Shown here: positions 1 through 11,710 of the stretch, piece after piece
How the letters are laid out: every line of letters starts with the position of its first letter
How positions within the stretch are numbered: position 1 is the first letter of the stretch
NCBI GenBank assembly: GCA_010909165.1
Contig: MU008151.1
Coordinates: 310,001 to 374,000, forward strand
DNA: 64,000 nt
Origin: Anthoceros angustus
Lineage: Eukaryota; Streptophyta; Anthocerotopsida; Anthocerotales; Anthocerotaceae
Direction of reading: 5' to 3'
The notes under the pieces: generated by a model
What the model saw: the letters and a program-made list of their open reading frames with translations, nothing else
What the model was told of the DNA's origin: nothing
Database searches by the model: none
Translations under genes and position numbers: made by a program

Positions 1-1274
1 TAAAAGAAACTCTTCAGGCTCAGTACCAATGGACCACCTCCAAGTGTATTCCTTGGCACATGGTTAAAGTACCAGCCAAGGTTAAAGTACCAGTGCCGTA
101 AGCTCCCCAATGTCTTAATCATGAACAATGCATGACTGTGAGACCTCTGTCCCCCACTTGCATTGATATGAAAGGCACGGAAGCGCCTCTTCCCTGAAAG
201 GTACGATCCTTGTTTGTGGATCAATACCGTCTTCCTCCAATTCAAGCGTCACCATCATACTGTTTTAGATTTGCAGGATTGATTTCCGCCTCTTAAGTAT
301 TGCTTTCTCACAGATTGAGGCGCAGCTCCTGCTCAAATGTTTTTCAGCCCACTCCGAGTCCCTTTGCAAGATCCAATTCCACGTGCACCCTGTGGGTTTT
401 AGAGGTTTCTGGTCCTGGCTGGGCTGGGGTGGGCTAGGTTTTATAAAAGACACGTTCCCAAGTAGGGAATTGTCAGTTAAGTGTAACTCCCGAGTTAACG
501 GCACTGACGAAAGGCGGAAGAAGACCGACGTCTTTGGACCCTGTTGCAAACAGACACAAGGACGTTCGTGTGGTGGCTTAGTAGCAATGTAGCAGTCTAG
601 TAGCACATAAGTTCGAGAAGGTTCTGCCAATCTACCTTGGGGACACGTACATATTTGCGGTGGCTTGGACACACTTACCAATTACGGTTGGTCACGGCCT
701 ACAGTACATAGACCGGAGACGGGGAGAAGGAGACGATGTCCACCAACCTTACCTGAGTTTGGTACCAATACCACGGGTAGTACCAACCACACAAGTACAG
801 TCTGTACCTAAAGGGTACAGTACGTGTCCATAAGTACTGTATGTAGGTGTGGACTGCGCACAGGTCTGGACATGGCTCGCAAGTATGTACAGACACATGT
901 TGATGGTTCAAACCTGTCAGTGCAGAGGCGTGGACGATACGCAGGATCCATTTGACTGTGAGGAAGCCGTGCTACTCCCCGTGCTTCTGTGTGTGTAGAG
1001 AAATATGTAGTGCGGAAGATGCTGCTCAGGACTGCACATCGTATAGCCAGCATGCATCTGAAGAATACTAGGCAACTGAAGATGCATACACAAGGGTCCT
1101 ATTTGATTTGAACAACCTCATTTTCATGACCGACAACTCCAACCGAAGCACTCCCTTCTCAGCGTCTCACGGCTGAGAAAAGAACTAATGTTCACAACCC
1201 TTGCTTCAAAACAAGAGTCGTGGACGAAACGCAAAAGTGTCTTATTTGAACTGAAGCAAAGGCAGATCGGCTCT
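1..1274. other. 3' flank of the oxidase-like gene, no recognised gene
   Basis: No protein family was recognised on either strand. The longest open frame (265-681, minus) has no motif I know and lies in ordinary non-repetitive sequence. Between about 690 and 900 the sequence is rich in short GTAC/TACAGT words, and its reverse complement around 825-850 contains the words CTTATGGACACG and CTACATAC, which also occur at the start of the satellite array near 44.6 kb. That is a weak hint of a shared repeat, not proof. Confidence 0.5.
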
Positions 1275-3213
1275 TCAGCGACGTGCTGCTTTGCCACATA
1301 GCAGCACATTTGCTGGAATGGCCTTCTCAGTTCTCAAAGATTCTGCAGGATCATGCACCCGAATGTAGAACTCCTGCCCCAAATAAGCTCGCTGAAGCTG
1401 TGCTGAACGAAAGTTCCACATTCCAACATTGTCCATCGCCACCAGGACGACAGTGTATCCCTTTGGATAAACCTGCAGAATGAAAGACGATTTAACTTAC
1501 AGGACTGCTGAATGCTACCGTCTTCCTCACGAATCAGCAACGAGCTGGAGTAAAACAGCCGACTACATGTTGCAAGGCCGCAATCAGACTTGTAAAGAAG
1601 TTCTTACCTGAGTTGTGCTGCGAGAAACAGCGTCCACAAGATTATAGGAGTCTCTGGCTTTCAAGGACCAGTCTCCGAAGCCAAAACTGCCAAAGAATGG
1701 AAGACAACAATAATTAGCTCAACCTTCCTCTAGGCACCTCAAGTGGTTGCCATGTCCTCACATGCATAAGAAAAACAGGCTTCCTACCATGAATAACAAT
1801 ACCTAGGGTTTAGTACACTTACGCCACAACAAAGAACGAGTACCCATCAAAATGCCATGACTGAATCGTGCCTTCACCATTCTGCAGAACAAACTCAGTG
1901 AAAGATCTGTAATCGCCAACCATGATAGATGTTTTAGAAATCGCAGGGGTGCCCTGGTTTCCTGGAGTGAAGGGGATGGAATTCAGCTCAAATACTCCAG
2001 TGATCTTGAAATAGTCAGCTAGTTTCAGGGGTGTTGTTGGTGCCAGATATGACACCCCGTTCACAGCATATCTTTGCTTCCCACTCATCACCGGGGCAGA
2101 GTCGGCCACGATGACAGTCTGCGATATTTTGATCTGTCCATAGTGGTAGGAACCTTGAGGGTTGGGCCGGGGCAGCTCCGGTTGTAAGGTTCCACCTGTG
2201 CAGGCAACCGACTAAGGTGCAGGAGGGATTGAGTGCAAAATTTGATGCAGCCGCATTCGAGCATCAACCAATCAGCAACACACCTACACACGCCGCGATT
2301 CACAACGAGAGGCCATGGATTTAACTACTTACTTGATAGTTTTCGCTTGAGATATGGATGAGTCGAAATCCAACGGGTCAGGCGACGGTGGGAATGATCC
2401 AGAAGGCTTCGTCTTTGAGTTTGTGTAATGCAGTACGGCAACACCTTCAATCGTAGGAGTAACAAATCGAGAGGTTGCCACAATGTAGAAGTTACCGGCG
2501 CCTTGATCGGTGGTTATGAGGATAGAATAAGACTGGCCGGCGTGTACATCCAAGTTGGTGTAGACGGTCTGCTGGGTGTACGAGCCCTCGGCTTCCACGA
2601 GTAAAAAATTATGGCTCTGAACAGCAAAGCTGGAGGTGGTGGAGGTTCCCACATTGGAAACCCGAAACCGGTATGTTTTACCTGCATCCACAATCATGTA
2701 CAGTTCAAATCGGTAAAATTGCGAGAAAATGCTGAAGTGGACAAAGGTCGCAGGATTCTGAAGAAGCCAAGCTGCCACTTCCAAGAGGAAATCGAAGAGA
2801 CCTGGGTTCACATCAACAATAGTGTGTTTCCTACTCCCGGCTGGCCCTCTGCCGTTTATCAGAATCGCATCTGGTGGAGGCCGAAGGGTCCTTTTTCTAA
2901 AATGTTTCTCAAGACCTTGTATGACAAGGCTAGAACAAGTCAGTTTGGGGGACTCGCCTTCCATATACGCAACAAGTTCAAGACCAGGATGGAACAGCGA
3001 AGAACAATGTCTGACAACACCGGCCGATTATACACTTGTACACCTCCAAAGCCACCTGCAGCTTTTTGTAACAGAAGAGAAGGAGCGTAGAAGAACGTGC
3101 CAATCTGGTCCTTGAATTGCATGTTGTACGTCCACTGTTTCCCTGGCAGAATAGGGCAGTTTGTCCCAGAAACTCCATCTTGCCAAGAGTCTTTTCGCTG
3201 TTGTATTCCCTCG
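1275..3213 (-). pseudogene. SKU5/monocopper-oxidase-like gene, 5'-truncated and frameshifted
   Basis: Multicopper-oxidase-family protein of the SKU5-similar branch, which in plants is secreted or GPI-anchored at the cell surface and affects directional growth. Exons, each with GT-AG borders: 3213-2802, 2681-2333, 2195-1823, 1686-1608 and 1472-1275. Seen in order: GIQQRKDSWQDGV, the GKTYRFRVSNVGTST cupredoxin stretch, SHNFLLVEAEGSYT, WHFDGYSFFVV, AFGFGDWSLKARDSYNLVDAV and VAMDNVGMWNFRS, with stop at 1275-1277. The laccase type-1 copper motif HLHG is HFDG here, as in SKU5 relatives that have lost most copper ligands. Phases agree between exons except for one extra C in the C-run near 2170 and a net shift near 3000. 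The expected first cupredoxin exon is missing: sequence above 3213 does not match, although an acceptor site is there. It may be a pseudogene, or its 5' exons may lie beyond the transposons at 4-16 kb. Confidence 0.75.
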
Positions 3214-3520
3214 CTGCAAAATGAAATTACGACGAGATCAGCTCCGACAAAGGAATGGCGTGTCCGCGCCGATCGGTCGCCAGGATTGGATTCCATGTGG
3301 ATTTCCTCATCACTCTGCATTTTACAAGGAGGCTCCCTGGCCAGCAGTGAACCTCACAGCTCGAGACCAATAGGACTTCAAATGAAGCGCAGAACCACAG
3401 ACCACACTACACAGCCAAAACTCCAAAGCTCAGTCAACATCCACTTACAAGGTCATCCTCGAGTGCACATACACCAGGTGACATCAGAATTCCACAATTA
3501 AGCGCCCTACAGGCGGACCA
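3214..3520. other. Sequence upstream of the oxidase-like exons, no gene seen
   Basis: A consensus-like splice acceptor (TTTTGCAG on the minus strand, at 3214-3221) abuts the oxidase exon, so part of this stretch is probably intron or its remains. No signal peptide or first cupredoxin segment of an SKU5-like protein was found here in any frame. Confidence 0.4.
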
Positions 3521-3524
3521 ATGC

Positions 3525-3940
3525 TGGATGGGGAACCATCCTTTCACAATCCTTCAGCCCGGTTGGGCAAAAACTAATAATCTTTCAGGTCGGTTGGGCT
3601 AGTTGGTTTTGGTAAAAAATCATCCTAGTCCAGTAAAAATTATCTAGAGTATATACTGGGATGGGGAACCATCCTTTCACATTCTTTCAGCCCGGTTGGG
3701 CAAAAAGTAATAATCTTTCAGGCCAGTTGGCAAAATATAATAATCTTTCAGGCCGGTTGGGCAAGTTTGTTCTCATAAAAAGTCGTGCAAAAATTAATAA
3801 TCTTTCTGGCCGGTTACGCAAAAAATAATAATCTTTCAAGCCGGTTGGGTAAGTTTGTTCTCATAAAAAATCATCCTAGTCTAGTAAAAGTCATCCCAGG
3901 TAGATGCTAGGATGGGAAACCATCCTTTCACAATCTTTCA
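3525..3940. repeat. AT-rich minisatellite with ATAATCTTTCAGGCCGG units and GGATGG/CCATCC palindromes
   Basis: Units of about 28 bp built on the words AATAATCTTTCAGGC and CGGTTGGGCAAA recur about eight times with substitutions. A higher-order unit starts with GGATGGGGAACCATCC, a 6-bp inverted repeat around a 4-base loop, seen near 3529, 3660 and 3911. Two copies of GTTTGTTCTCATAAAAA also occur. No coding potential. It could be the end region of a small DNA transposon; no flanking target duplication was identified. Confidence 0.75.
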
Positions 3941-4082
3941 GGGCTGTCGTGGGCGACAAGTAGATTTACTCGACCCATTCGACTTTGCCATTCACACCAC
4001 GGTAATGTCGTGCGACGTGCAACAAAGCTCTGTTGGGCCTGGTGGTGCTCCAAATAGCCTGCTACGCCGGGGCTGAGACTGT

Positions 4083-4250
4083 CTCGAATATGGCCAAAAC
4101 CAGGACTGGGACTGTCCCGAGTATGGCCAAGACCAAGACTGGGACTGTCCCGAGTATGGCCAAGACCAAGACTGGGATTGTCCCGAGTATGGCCAAGACT
4201 AAGACTGGGATTGGGACTGTCCTGAGTATGGCCAAGACCAAGAGTGGAGT
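4083..4250. repeat. 33-bp tandem minisatellite, about five units
   Basis: The unit ATGGCCAAGACCAAGACTGG plus GACTGTCCCGAGT repeats about five times with few changes. Being 33 bp, it stays open in several frames (MAKTKTGTVPS repeats on plus), which explains the open frames here. It lies immediately beyond the RNase H end of the Ty3/gypsy fragment, so it may be an expansion inside that element. Confidence 0.85.
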
Positions 4251-4258
4251 CTCAGGGG

Positions 4259-5058
4259 TCATGCCTCGAACCTTGGAGTGCATGCTTTTGTTAAATCCAC
4301 TTCCAACTGTCCCAAACATGTCATGGCGACTAGCGCAGCATTGGTGAAGGATCCATCATCCTCGGAATCGCCATCTTGCCTAGCCTCAGTGCCATCCTCA
4401 CTGTTCTCATCCGGATTCCTGGAAAGAGTGTCAGCGTTCTGATGTTTGATGCCGGGCCGGTGCACTACTTCGAATTCGTAGTCTTGCAAGATCATTGCCC
4501 ATCTGGACAACTTCCCACTTAGCTTGGTGTTAGTCATCAGCCACTTGAGAGGCTGATGGTCGGTGACTAGTGTGAATGGCTTGCCATAAAGATACGGCCT
4601 GAAATGGCAAACTGCCCACACTGCTGCCAAGCATTTTCCTTGAAGCTACTGTAGTTTGCCTCAGCCCGGTTGTTGCTCCGTGATGCATATGCAATTACTC
4701 GCTCCTGTCCTTCTGAGTCAAGCTGAGCCAGCACAGCACCGAGTCCCAGGATGCTCCAGTCGATGTGGACTACGAAGGGCTTCTCGAAGTCAGGCCTTGC
4801 CATGACGGGGGCCTCCATGAGTCGCTCATTCAAAGAGGAAAAGGCCTGCTGTGTCGCCTTTGTCCAGCTCCAGCTGACATCCTTGTGTAGAAGGTCATTG
4901 AGAGGCTTGGCGATCCGGCTGAAGTTCTGAATGTACACTCGGTAGTAATTACACAAACCGAGAAAGGATACGTTGGTGGGCTCCTTCACCTGCATTAAGG
5001 CTTGTACCTTGGCTGAATGGGGCATCACCCCATTTGGCACGATTCTACGCGACAGTAT
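4259..5058 (-). mobile_element. Ty3/gypsy retrotransposon pol fragment (reverse transcriptase C-end and RNase H)
   Basis: Read on the minus strand, the fragment holds the end of reverse transcriptase (NGVMPHSAKVQALMQVKEPT, then LGLCNYYRVYIQNFSRIAKP) followed by RNase H with the usual words VHIDWSILGLGAVLAQ, YASRSNNRAEANYSSFKENA, LVTDHQPLKWLM and VHRPGIKHQNADTLSR. A frame change near 4630 separates the two parts. Integrase, protease and gag are absent. The upstream side is cut at about 5058, exactly where an LTR-like sequence starts, so a copia insertion or a rearrangement ended it. Confidence 0.9.
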
Positions 5059-5258
5059 TGTTAAACCCCTAGGGTTATTAGTAACCACGGCCACTAGTTA
5101 CCTAGCTACCTAGATTAGGGTTATTTATATTATGAGGGGTTATGTTGTTAACTTTAGGGTTAAGTATATAAACACAACTCTCTTTGTAAATTTATCATCA
5201 TTATTATTATTGTCAAGTTTGCTGTCTCTCTCTAGCAGTTCTGACATGGTATCAGAGC
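5059..5258 (+). mobile_element. Ty1/copia-type 188-bp LTR with primer-binding site
   Basis: A candidate LTR runs from TGTTAAACCCC at 5059 to TTCTGACA at 5246, with a TATATAAA box at 5165-5172. It is followed directly by TGGTATCAGAGC (5247-5258), the complement of the initiator methionine tRNA 3' end used as primer site by plant copia elements. No gag or pol follows and no second LTR was found, so it is a 5' LTR remnant or a TRIM-like element. The 8-mer GCGACAGT occurs at 5049-5056 and at 5322-5329 and could mark its edges, though this may be chance. Confidence 0.8.
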
Positions 5259-5329
5259 AATCTGATATTTTTAGTTGCATTGATTTTTCATGAAAGGAAT
5301 CACTATTAAGAAGTACAGGATGCGACAGT

Positions 5330-8300
5330 GTGCATAATCTAATATGTCTATCATATATAGATTCTATGCATTATCGTATCTATACTTCCCAATAGTTTCT
5401 CTCCTTCATCAAAAATTGCAAATTCTACTCTGTGCACATGATGGGGAATTTCCAAGTTCTCTATTGGCACATGAAAGCGTTCACTGCTAAAAGGGAGATA
5501 TGCAAAATATATCTCAAGTGCAAAATGCCTCAAGAAGCAGGGACTCGGAGCTGGAAGTTTCTTTAACTTTATCACCGCAGATGTAGGAAAGAGATCGCCA
5601 GAGGCGGTCAACATTTCTTCCNCTTTCCCTTTTCTTCTTCCTCGGGCGCTCTCTTGCCTCTCTCTCCTTCCCTCGCCGCCTTCCTTCCTCGCGGCGATGG
5701 CGATGGCTTCCTTCTCCTCTTGCGTTTTACGCTCGGCTCAGTCTCGCGTGAGTTGGCTCTTCGAAGGAAGTTGGCGCGCCCAAAGCACTTTGCCCTCTTT
5801 GGATCGCCACAGGCTGACAACCCTAGATTGGTCATCATTCCAAAATCCTAATTCTACCTATCTATTTTCCTATTTTCCTACTATCCTAATTAATCGCTTC
5901 TAATTACTCTATATATTTATTCCCTATTGGTGAGCATATATAGTGGATATCCCCCTATTCTAAATTTCCTTTTGAGATTGTCGATGCCCTTACATGATGA
6001 TACGCTTCCTTCTCACTACGTAGTGGCGACCTACGGTGGTAGTCGCGACCTACCAACCTTTCGGTGCCTCACCGCCTCGTCGGGGTCGTTTGACCCGTTC
6101 TTCTTCTGGGATATCCTTTCTTCCTAACAATATCCTACAACTCCGGCTTCAAGATTCTCGGAAAATTTCTTGGCATGCTCCTCTTCAATCGTTCCTAGCC
6201 AAAAAAATCAAACTTGTTTGTCTTGAGCTCTTTTGAATTTGGTTGCCCAAACTTTGCGTTCCCACCACGGACCATTGTATAAACCCCCACACCATTTTCG
6301 GTGCATTTCGGACATCACGCATACAGTCGGTCCATGCATAAATATCACGGAAAGTCTTGCATTCGGTGATTGTCATGAATCCATCCATTATCTTCTCCAT
6401 ATCCTCACATGTCATCTCCTTATCCCATGTCTCGATAAATTGCCCCTTGGTAAATCGGCGATAGCACTTGTATTCTCTTTTCCCCAAGTAGGCAGCCATT
6501 TCACGAATATCACCGGTTATTACAGTAACGGACCTTTGCTTGCTTTTGAACATGGAAAATGTCTAGTTTTGCGTCGTTGTCTTCCTCTGACTCTCTGCAA
6601 ATCTTCCACCCTCTTCCAATTTCTTGCCGCATTGATGTGCTCTTTGAAGCTATCGGGTATCATCTTCTCTTTGTACTCTTCACGCTTGATTATGCACGGG
6701 ATGGAGCGTTCATAGGTCGAACATGGCAGTGCGCAAACTAGTTTGCGCGCTTGCTAACTCGAAGCGGCACGGTACTTGATCAAACACCGGTTGAAATTTC
6801 GCTATATCTTACGGTGTTGAGTGCCTCGGATATTCTCTCAACCGCAAATGAATTGCACCTCGGTCGAGCAAAATCATGCGGATGACATTCAACTTCTTGG
6901 CCTTCGTTATCCACGTTTTCATGCCGCTCACGGTCAACTCGCCTTGAATCACTTTCTCCGGTATGACGACATAATCCTTTCACCGCTTCACAGGCATGCC
7001 AGAAAACTCTCCAATTGGTCGCATGCATTGGCTTTATCATCAAATTTGGATCCATAATCTGCGGCTCATGTCCGGGCCCCACGTTTTGATTTCCCCTCTT
7101 GCTGCCTTTCTTCCGGTTACCTTGCTCGAAGCTCACCCCTCTCCCAAAGATCGAAAACCTCGTCCACCGTGTCCACACATGAGGCGGGACACTAGCAATG
7201 CAGGCAGCGGTTTTCGACAAGTCGCATTTCTTCCCGATCTGAGCGTCGCCGATGGCGCCTAGCATCCGATATAGATTGTACTTCCAATCCATTGTAATGC
7301 TAATACCCTCTTAGCGATTTTCATTTCATCGTGAATATCGGACTTGCTCAATGAAAGACATCCTCTTAGAAATCGCCTTGACATTGTGATCGTGGCGGAC
7401 ACGCATCTCTGAGTTAAGCTGCATATATATGAGCTTCCATATCTTTGGAAGTGTGAGTTCTCCGGGTCTTCCGTCACGTTGGAGCGCATAGAAATGGTTC
7501 CCACCAATACTCCCATGGTGTCTGCTGCCTTTTCAACTTGTCTTTGTCAAAGACCTCACGCTTCGCACTCCTTGGATCGATCATACATAGCGGAGAAGTA
7601 CTCCCTCTTGCAGGTCCCTTTTAATTTCCGGAGAAGATGTTTTCCCCATGATTCATCCACTCTTGGATCGGCGTCACGAGTAATGTAGTCTGCGCTTCTC
7701 TTGGTGATGGCAACCATATCTGTATCGGAATGCACCTCTTTTGTCTTGTTGACTCGAATTTGATGTAACGGGTCCTTATCTTTGTTGGGCTCGCTCCACT
7801 CTGTCGTTGTCCGTCGGCCTGACTTTGGTGATGACGGCCCGTCGCTGGTGTCTCGTCAATGTCATTACTCTTCCTCTTTTCCCTTTTGGTTTACCTTTCG
7901 TCCTTGCGGTGGCTGGAACATCCGCGTCTACCTCCTTGAGGTTGGTTGTACAGGCTCGCTCCTTCACGATTCTTTGACCCTCTTGTCCAAACTTTGTAGA
8001 AGCTGGGCATCGTCCAATGCATGGCGATTCTTGGGACATTTGAGCGTTTTGAGCCACCCTCGCTATGTATATCCTCTGTTGTTGTGTGCTTCAACTCGCG
8101 GTTGTCGATGCATCTCGTCGTCCTCAACATCTTCATTTGCGGTTTCATGCTCTTCATATTCGCACTATCACGTCATCCGAATATCTACTGCTGCAAGTAC
8201 CTCTCTTTCTTTCCATTGAATCGTCATGAATTTCCCATATTAGGTGATGGCGGTGCTTTGGTCGTGGTTCGTTCCTAGCCTCTCCATCGCTATCTCGGAG

Positions 8301-8514
8301 AGGATCGCTTTTCCAAGCTTGTTCGGCCATCTTCATCATCATCAACCCCGAACTATTTCTTTTGGACAAGCGCCATAGTCCCGAATATACGCATCACAAA
8401 GACAACCACGCCTCCATTAACCGGATGCATCAACCGAAACATCCAGCTTCGGCAGGTACAAAGGCGGGCACGGTCCTCGTCCGCCGGGACGGGGTCACAT
8501 CGCTGTGCGCGCAG
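5330..8514. other. Transposon-like region without a recognised gene
   Basis: Contains the unresolved base at 5622, a CT-rich stretch (5610-5700), an AT-rich stretch (5840-5960) and several medium open frames on the minus strand (6185-6553, 6780-7292, 7259-7516). Their compositions look coding-like, but I recognise no family. The words TCCTACAACTCCGGCTTCAA (about 6133) and GGTTGCCCAAACTTTGCG (6241) recur in nearly the same order near 46.9 kb and, the second word only, near 52.4 kb, which links this region to those repeats. A perfect 18-bp palindrome, GCGCAAACTAGTTTGCGC, lies at 6731-6748, and a CCTACGGTGGTAG motif near 6030. Confidence 0.4.
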
Positions 8515-8880
8515 CGGGTCTAGTGCGCGCACTAGTGCGCGCACTGCGCGCGCACAAGTGCGCGCACAAGTGCGCGCAGTGCGGCGCACTGTGCGGCGCA
8601 CTGTGCGCGCAGTGCCACGGCACAAGTGCGCGCATGCGCGCACTGTGCGGCGCGCTTGTGCGGCGCATGCGGCGCATGCGCGCACAAGTGCGCGCATGCG
8701 CGCACATGCGCGCAGTGCGGCTGCCTCGCATGCGGCGCGCTTGTGCGCGCGCATGCGCGCACAAGTGCGCGCATGCGCGCACAAGTGCGCCGGCTCCCGT
8801 CGCAGCGCACTTGTGTGCCTGGACCGTGCGGCGCAAAGTGCGCGCCGAGTTCTCATGGTACCCGGTCGCAGCGCGCGCGC
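8515..8880. repeat. GC-rich array of GTGCGCGCAC palindromes
   Basis: About 365 bp made almost only of the words TGCGCGCAC, AAGTGCGCGC and TGCGGCGCAC. The commonest arrangement is a 9-base arm, a 2-base centre and the inverted arm (TGCGCGCAC-AA-GTGCGCGCA). It is open on five frames because stop codons cannot form, so the long arginine/alanine/histidine-rich frames (for example 8353-9027 minus) are compositional. A second, shorter array of the same word lies at 13.1-13.4 kb and traces lie at 15.4 kb. Confidence 0.9.
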
Positions 8881-9239
8881 GATGCATCTCCGGCCTGCGG
8901 TGATGGTGCAATCACGAAAAAGTGGGTGAGTCGATTCTCTTCGTCTACATACCTTGTCACTTGTCATGGCGGCGTCAAGTCCACTTGGTCTTGGGTATTT
9001 CGCCTTGGAATCGGTTGTCGCACTCAATACCGGTGGCGGTTAGAATTCCTCAAAAGAACTTCTCCCTCATTGTGCATATCAAGAGTTTGATTACGCATTG
9101 CGGCGGACTTCATACTTCCAAGCCCATAGAATGTACCCAACCACAATCTTCTGTCCTCAACGCATCCATATACCCGTTCACCCGGCGGGATGGGATCAAA
9201 ATTCTCACGTAGAGTCGGTTCCTTCTTCATGTATGCACC
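8881..9239. other. Spacer between GC array and tandem duplication
   Basis: No family recognised. A minus-strand open frame (9024-9275) with the words RVYGCVEDRRLWLGTFYGLG looks coding-like and may belong to the same degenerate transposon as the flanking sequence. Confidence 0.3.
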
Positions 9240-11205
9240 ATTCCTTGTCCAGGGCCTGTTACGATAGATCTGCAAATCTCGATCAACACATTTTTCTCAC
9301 GAGAAAGGATTCTCCAATGTGGTCCAGCACAATCCGATATCATCGAAAAATTTTGATGCCTCATCCAGGCTGATGCTCCTTGCTTGGCTTGGGCCTCGGA
9401 TGTCCTTGTGAAGGCCCACTCTTCCTATCGGATGCTCCTTGTGGGAGGAGAGTCGACTTCTGACGGGTGATGGTGCGGATGTTGGTGGTTCATGACCACC
9501 GAACCTCCTCTGCACTCTTCCGTTCCGGAAGCTCGTCCTTCGACATTGGCCCATCCTTTTGCGTTTTGGAGGTTTGTGAGGTTGAGGCTCTACAAAGTTG
9601 GCTTTTGCACTTGCGCGTGGGATGGACATATGTCAACGCGGATGCACACAAGCATTAGAGGAAAAGCAGGCACCCCAAACCATGCGGAAAGAATGGAATG
9701 TTGAAGTTGTCTTCATTTCATGAAACAAGCCAAATTATAGATCCGAAACCTATTTCGGCTCCCTTCTGAAGGCTCTTCTTCACAAGCCTCTTCTTCACAC
9801 TCCCTTTCACCACAAGCGACCTCGGCAACCAAGCAAGCATGCCACAAGCAAACACTGCGGTGCCTTCCACACCCAAGCACCAAGGCTGCCATGACCCAAA
9901 CACATGGTGCCTTTCACACCCAAGCACCAAGGGTGCATAACATAAGCCAACAAGCTCGCACCAACCGCACCAACCACTCGCCAAAGCGGACAGGGCCTTT
10001 TGTCACCACGATTTTGGGCGAACACACACAGTGTGAAGACTTCCACACGGCGGTTTTAGCACTCGCGTTGCCTTGCGTCCGAAACCCTCAAGCATTGAGG
10101 TTGCCAACCCCGACCGAGGTCTCGGCCTATGTCACTTGGCGCCCTCAACCGCCGATTCAAAATGCGTGCTGTTCAAAGCAGCCCTTGTGCGGATCGCCTC
10201 CAATCAAGGATGCATGTCGCCCACTAGCACGCGGATTCCTTGTCCAGCGGCCTGATACGATAGATCTGCAAATCTCGTCAACACATTTTCTCGTGCGAAA
10301 GGATTCTCCAATGTGGTCCAGCACAATCCGATATCATCGAAAAATTTTGATGCCACCATTCCGACTGATGCTCCTTGCTTGGCTTGGGCCTCATGTGATG
10401 TCCCTTGTGAAGGCCCACTCTTCCTATCGGATGCTCCTTGTGGGAGGAGAGTCGACTTTCTGGTGATGGTGCGGATGTTGGTGGTTCATGACCACCGAAC
10501 CTCCTCTGCTGCACTCTTCCGTTTCGAGCTCGTCCTTCGACATTGGCTTACATCGCGTTTTGGAGGTTTGGTGAGGTTGAGGCTCTACAAAGTTGGCTGT
10601 TTTGCACGCTGTGGGATGGACATGCACATCAGCGGATGCACCGTCAAGCATTAGAGAGGAGGCACCCCAAACCATGCGGGAAAGAATGGAATGTTGAAGT
10701 TGTCTTCATTTCATGAAACAAGCCAAATTATAGATCCAAACACCGGGCTCCCTTCTGAAGGCTCTTCAAGCCTCTTCTTCACAGGCTCCTTTCACCACAA
10801 GCGCGACACTCGGCAAGCAAGGCGCATGCCACAAGCAAACACTGCGGGTGCCTTCCACACCCAAGCACCAAGGCTGCCCGACCCAAACATGGTGCCTTTC
10901 ACACCCAAGCACCAAGGGTGCATAACATAAGCCAACAGCTGTGCCGCGCACTGCGGCAGCAGGCCTTTTGTCACCCACGATTTTGGGCGAACACACAGTG
11001 AAGACTTCACACCGGTTTTATTCGGACTCATGTTGCCTTGCGTCAAACCGCCTCCAAAGCGCCGATGAGGTTGCCAACCCGGCGAGAGGTCTCACCTATG
11101 TCATGGCGCCCTCAGCGCCGATTCAAAGTCGTGCTGTTCAAAGCGGAGCCCTTGTGCGGATCGCCTCCAATCAAGGATGCATGTCGCCCACTAGGCAGTT
11201 CCTTG
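9240..11205. repeat. Direct tandem duplication, two units of about 1 kb
   Basis: Unit 1 (about 9240-10234) and unit 2 (about 10235-11205) share the same series of words, for example GGATTCTCCAATGTGGTCCA (9305 and 10300), GATGCTCCTTGTGGGAGGAG (9430 and 10430) and TTGTCTTCATTTCATGAAAC (9707 and 10699). They differ mainly by small insertions and deletions. Within each unit the words CACACCCAAGCACCAAG recur twice. Open frames on both strands are short and not recognised. Confidence 0.8.
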
Positions 11206-11710
11206 TCACGGAGAGACCCTCAAGTCGCGGATGCACATGAGATGCCTTTGCAAGAGCACAGTCGCCCACCAACAACGCTCTTCCCTCTCACATGTGCGCA
11301 TCCACGATTCTCAACCGCGGATGCCTTGTATCACGCACGCAAATCGCTCAAGCAAGGCGGGCACCGACAACGCTGCTCCTGCGGTCCCGGCGCACCATCA
11401 ACGCGGCGCTCTTGCCCATGTTCTTGTGAGACTCAACAGGCATGGGTTAACTAGCTGCGTTGAAGGTTAGGTTAGGGTTTCGTTATAGCCCTTATTTCAA
11501 GCGAGCGTTTGGTAATTAACATTGGCGGCTACTATAGTTAAACACCGCCACCATAATCATGTATGCATATTTTAACGTTCAAACACGGATGGACAAACTC
11601 CATAATCGCGCACTTCTTCGTCTCATAGTTGCGGACATTTGCTCCGAAGTTTGAAGGGCGGTGAAATGCAGCGCTTCTCCATCCTACTCGTGCGGTCGGA
11701 GTCGGGCGGG
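11206..11710. other. Spacer, no gene seen
   Basis: Mixed sequence with plus-strand frames of low confidence (11038-11470). It contains GGTTAGGTTAGGGTTTCG near 11465, which resembles but does not repeat the plant telomere word. Nothing else was supported. Confidence 0.3.

Noticed and set aside
265-681. 138-codon minus-strand frame downstream of the oxidase gene
   Set aside because: No motif, no splice logic and residue composition without a coding pattern.
8353-9027. 224-codon arginine/alanine-rich frame and its overlapping frames
   Set aside because: They come from the GTGCGCGCAC array, which cannot form stop codons in most frames; no motif outside the array.
10766-11046. Frames in the 1-kb tandem duplication that read like membrane proteins
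   Set aside because: The frame is not kept between the two units; differences are indels, not codon changes.
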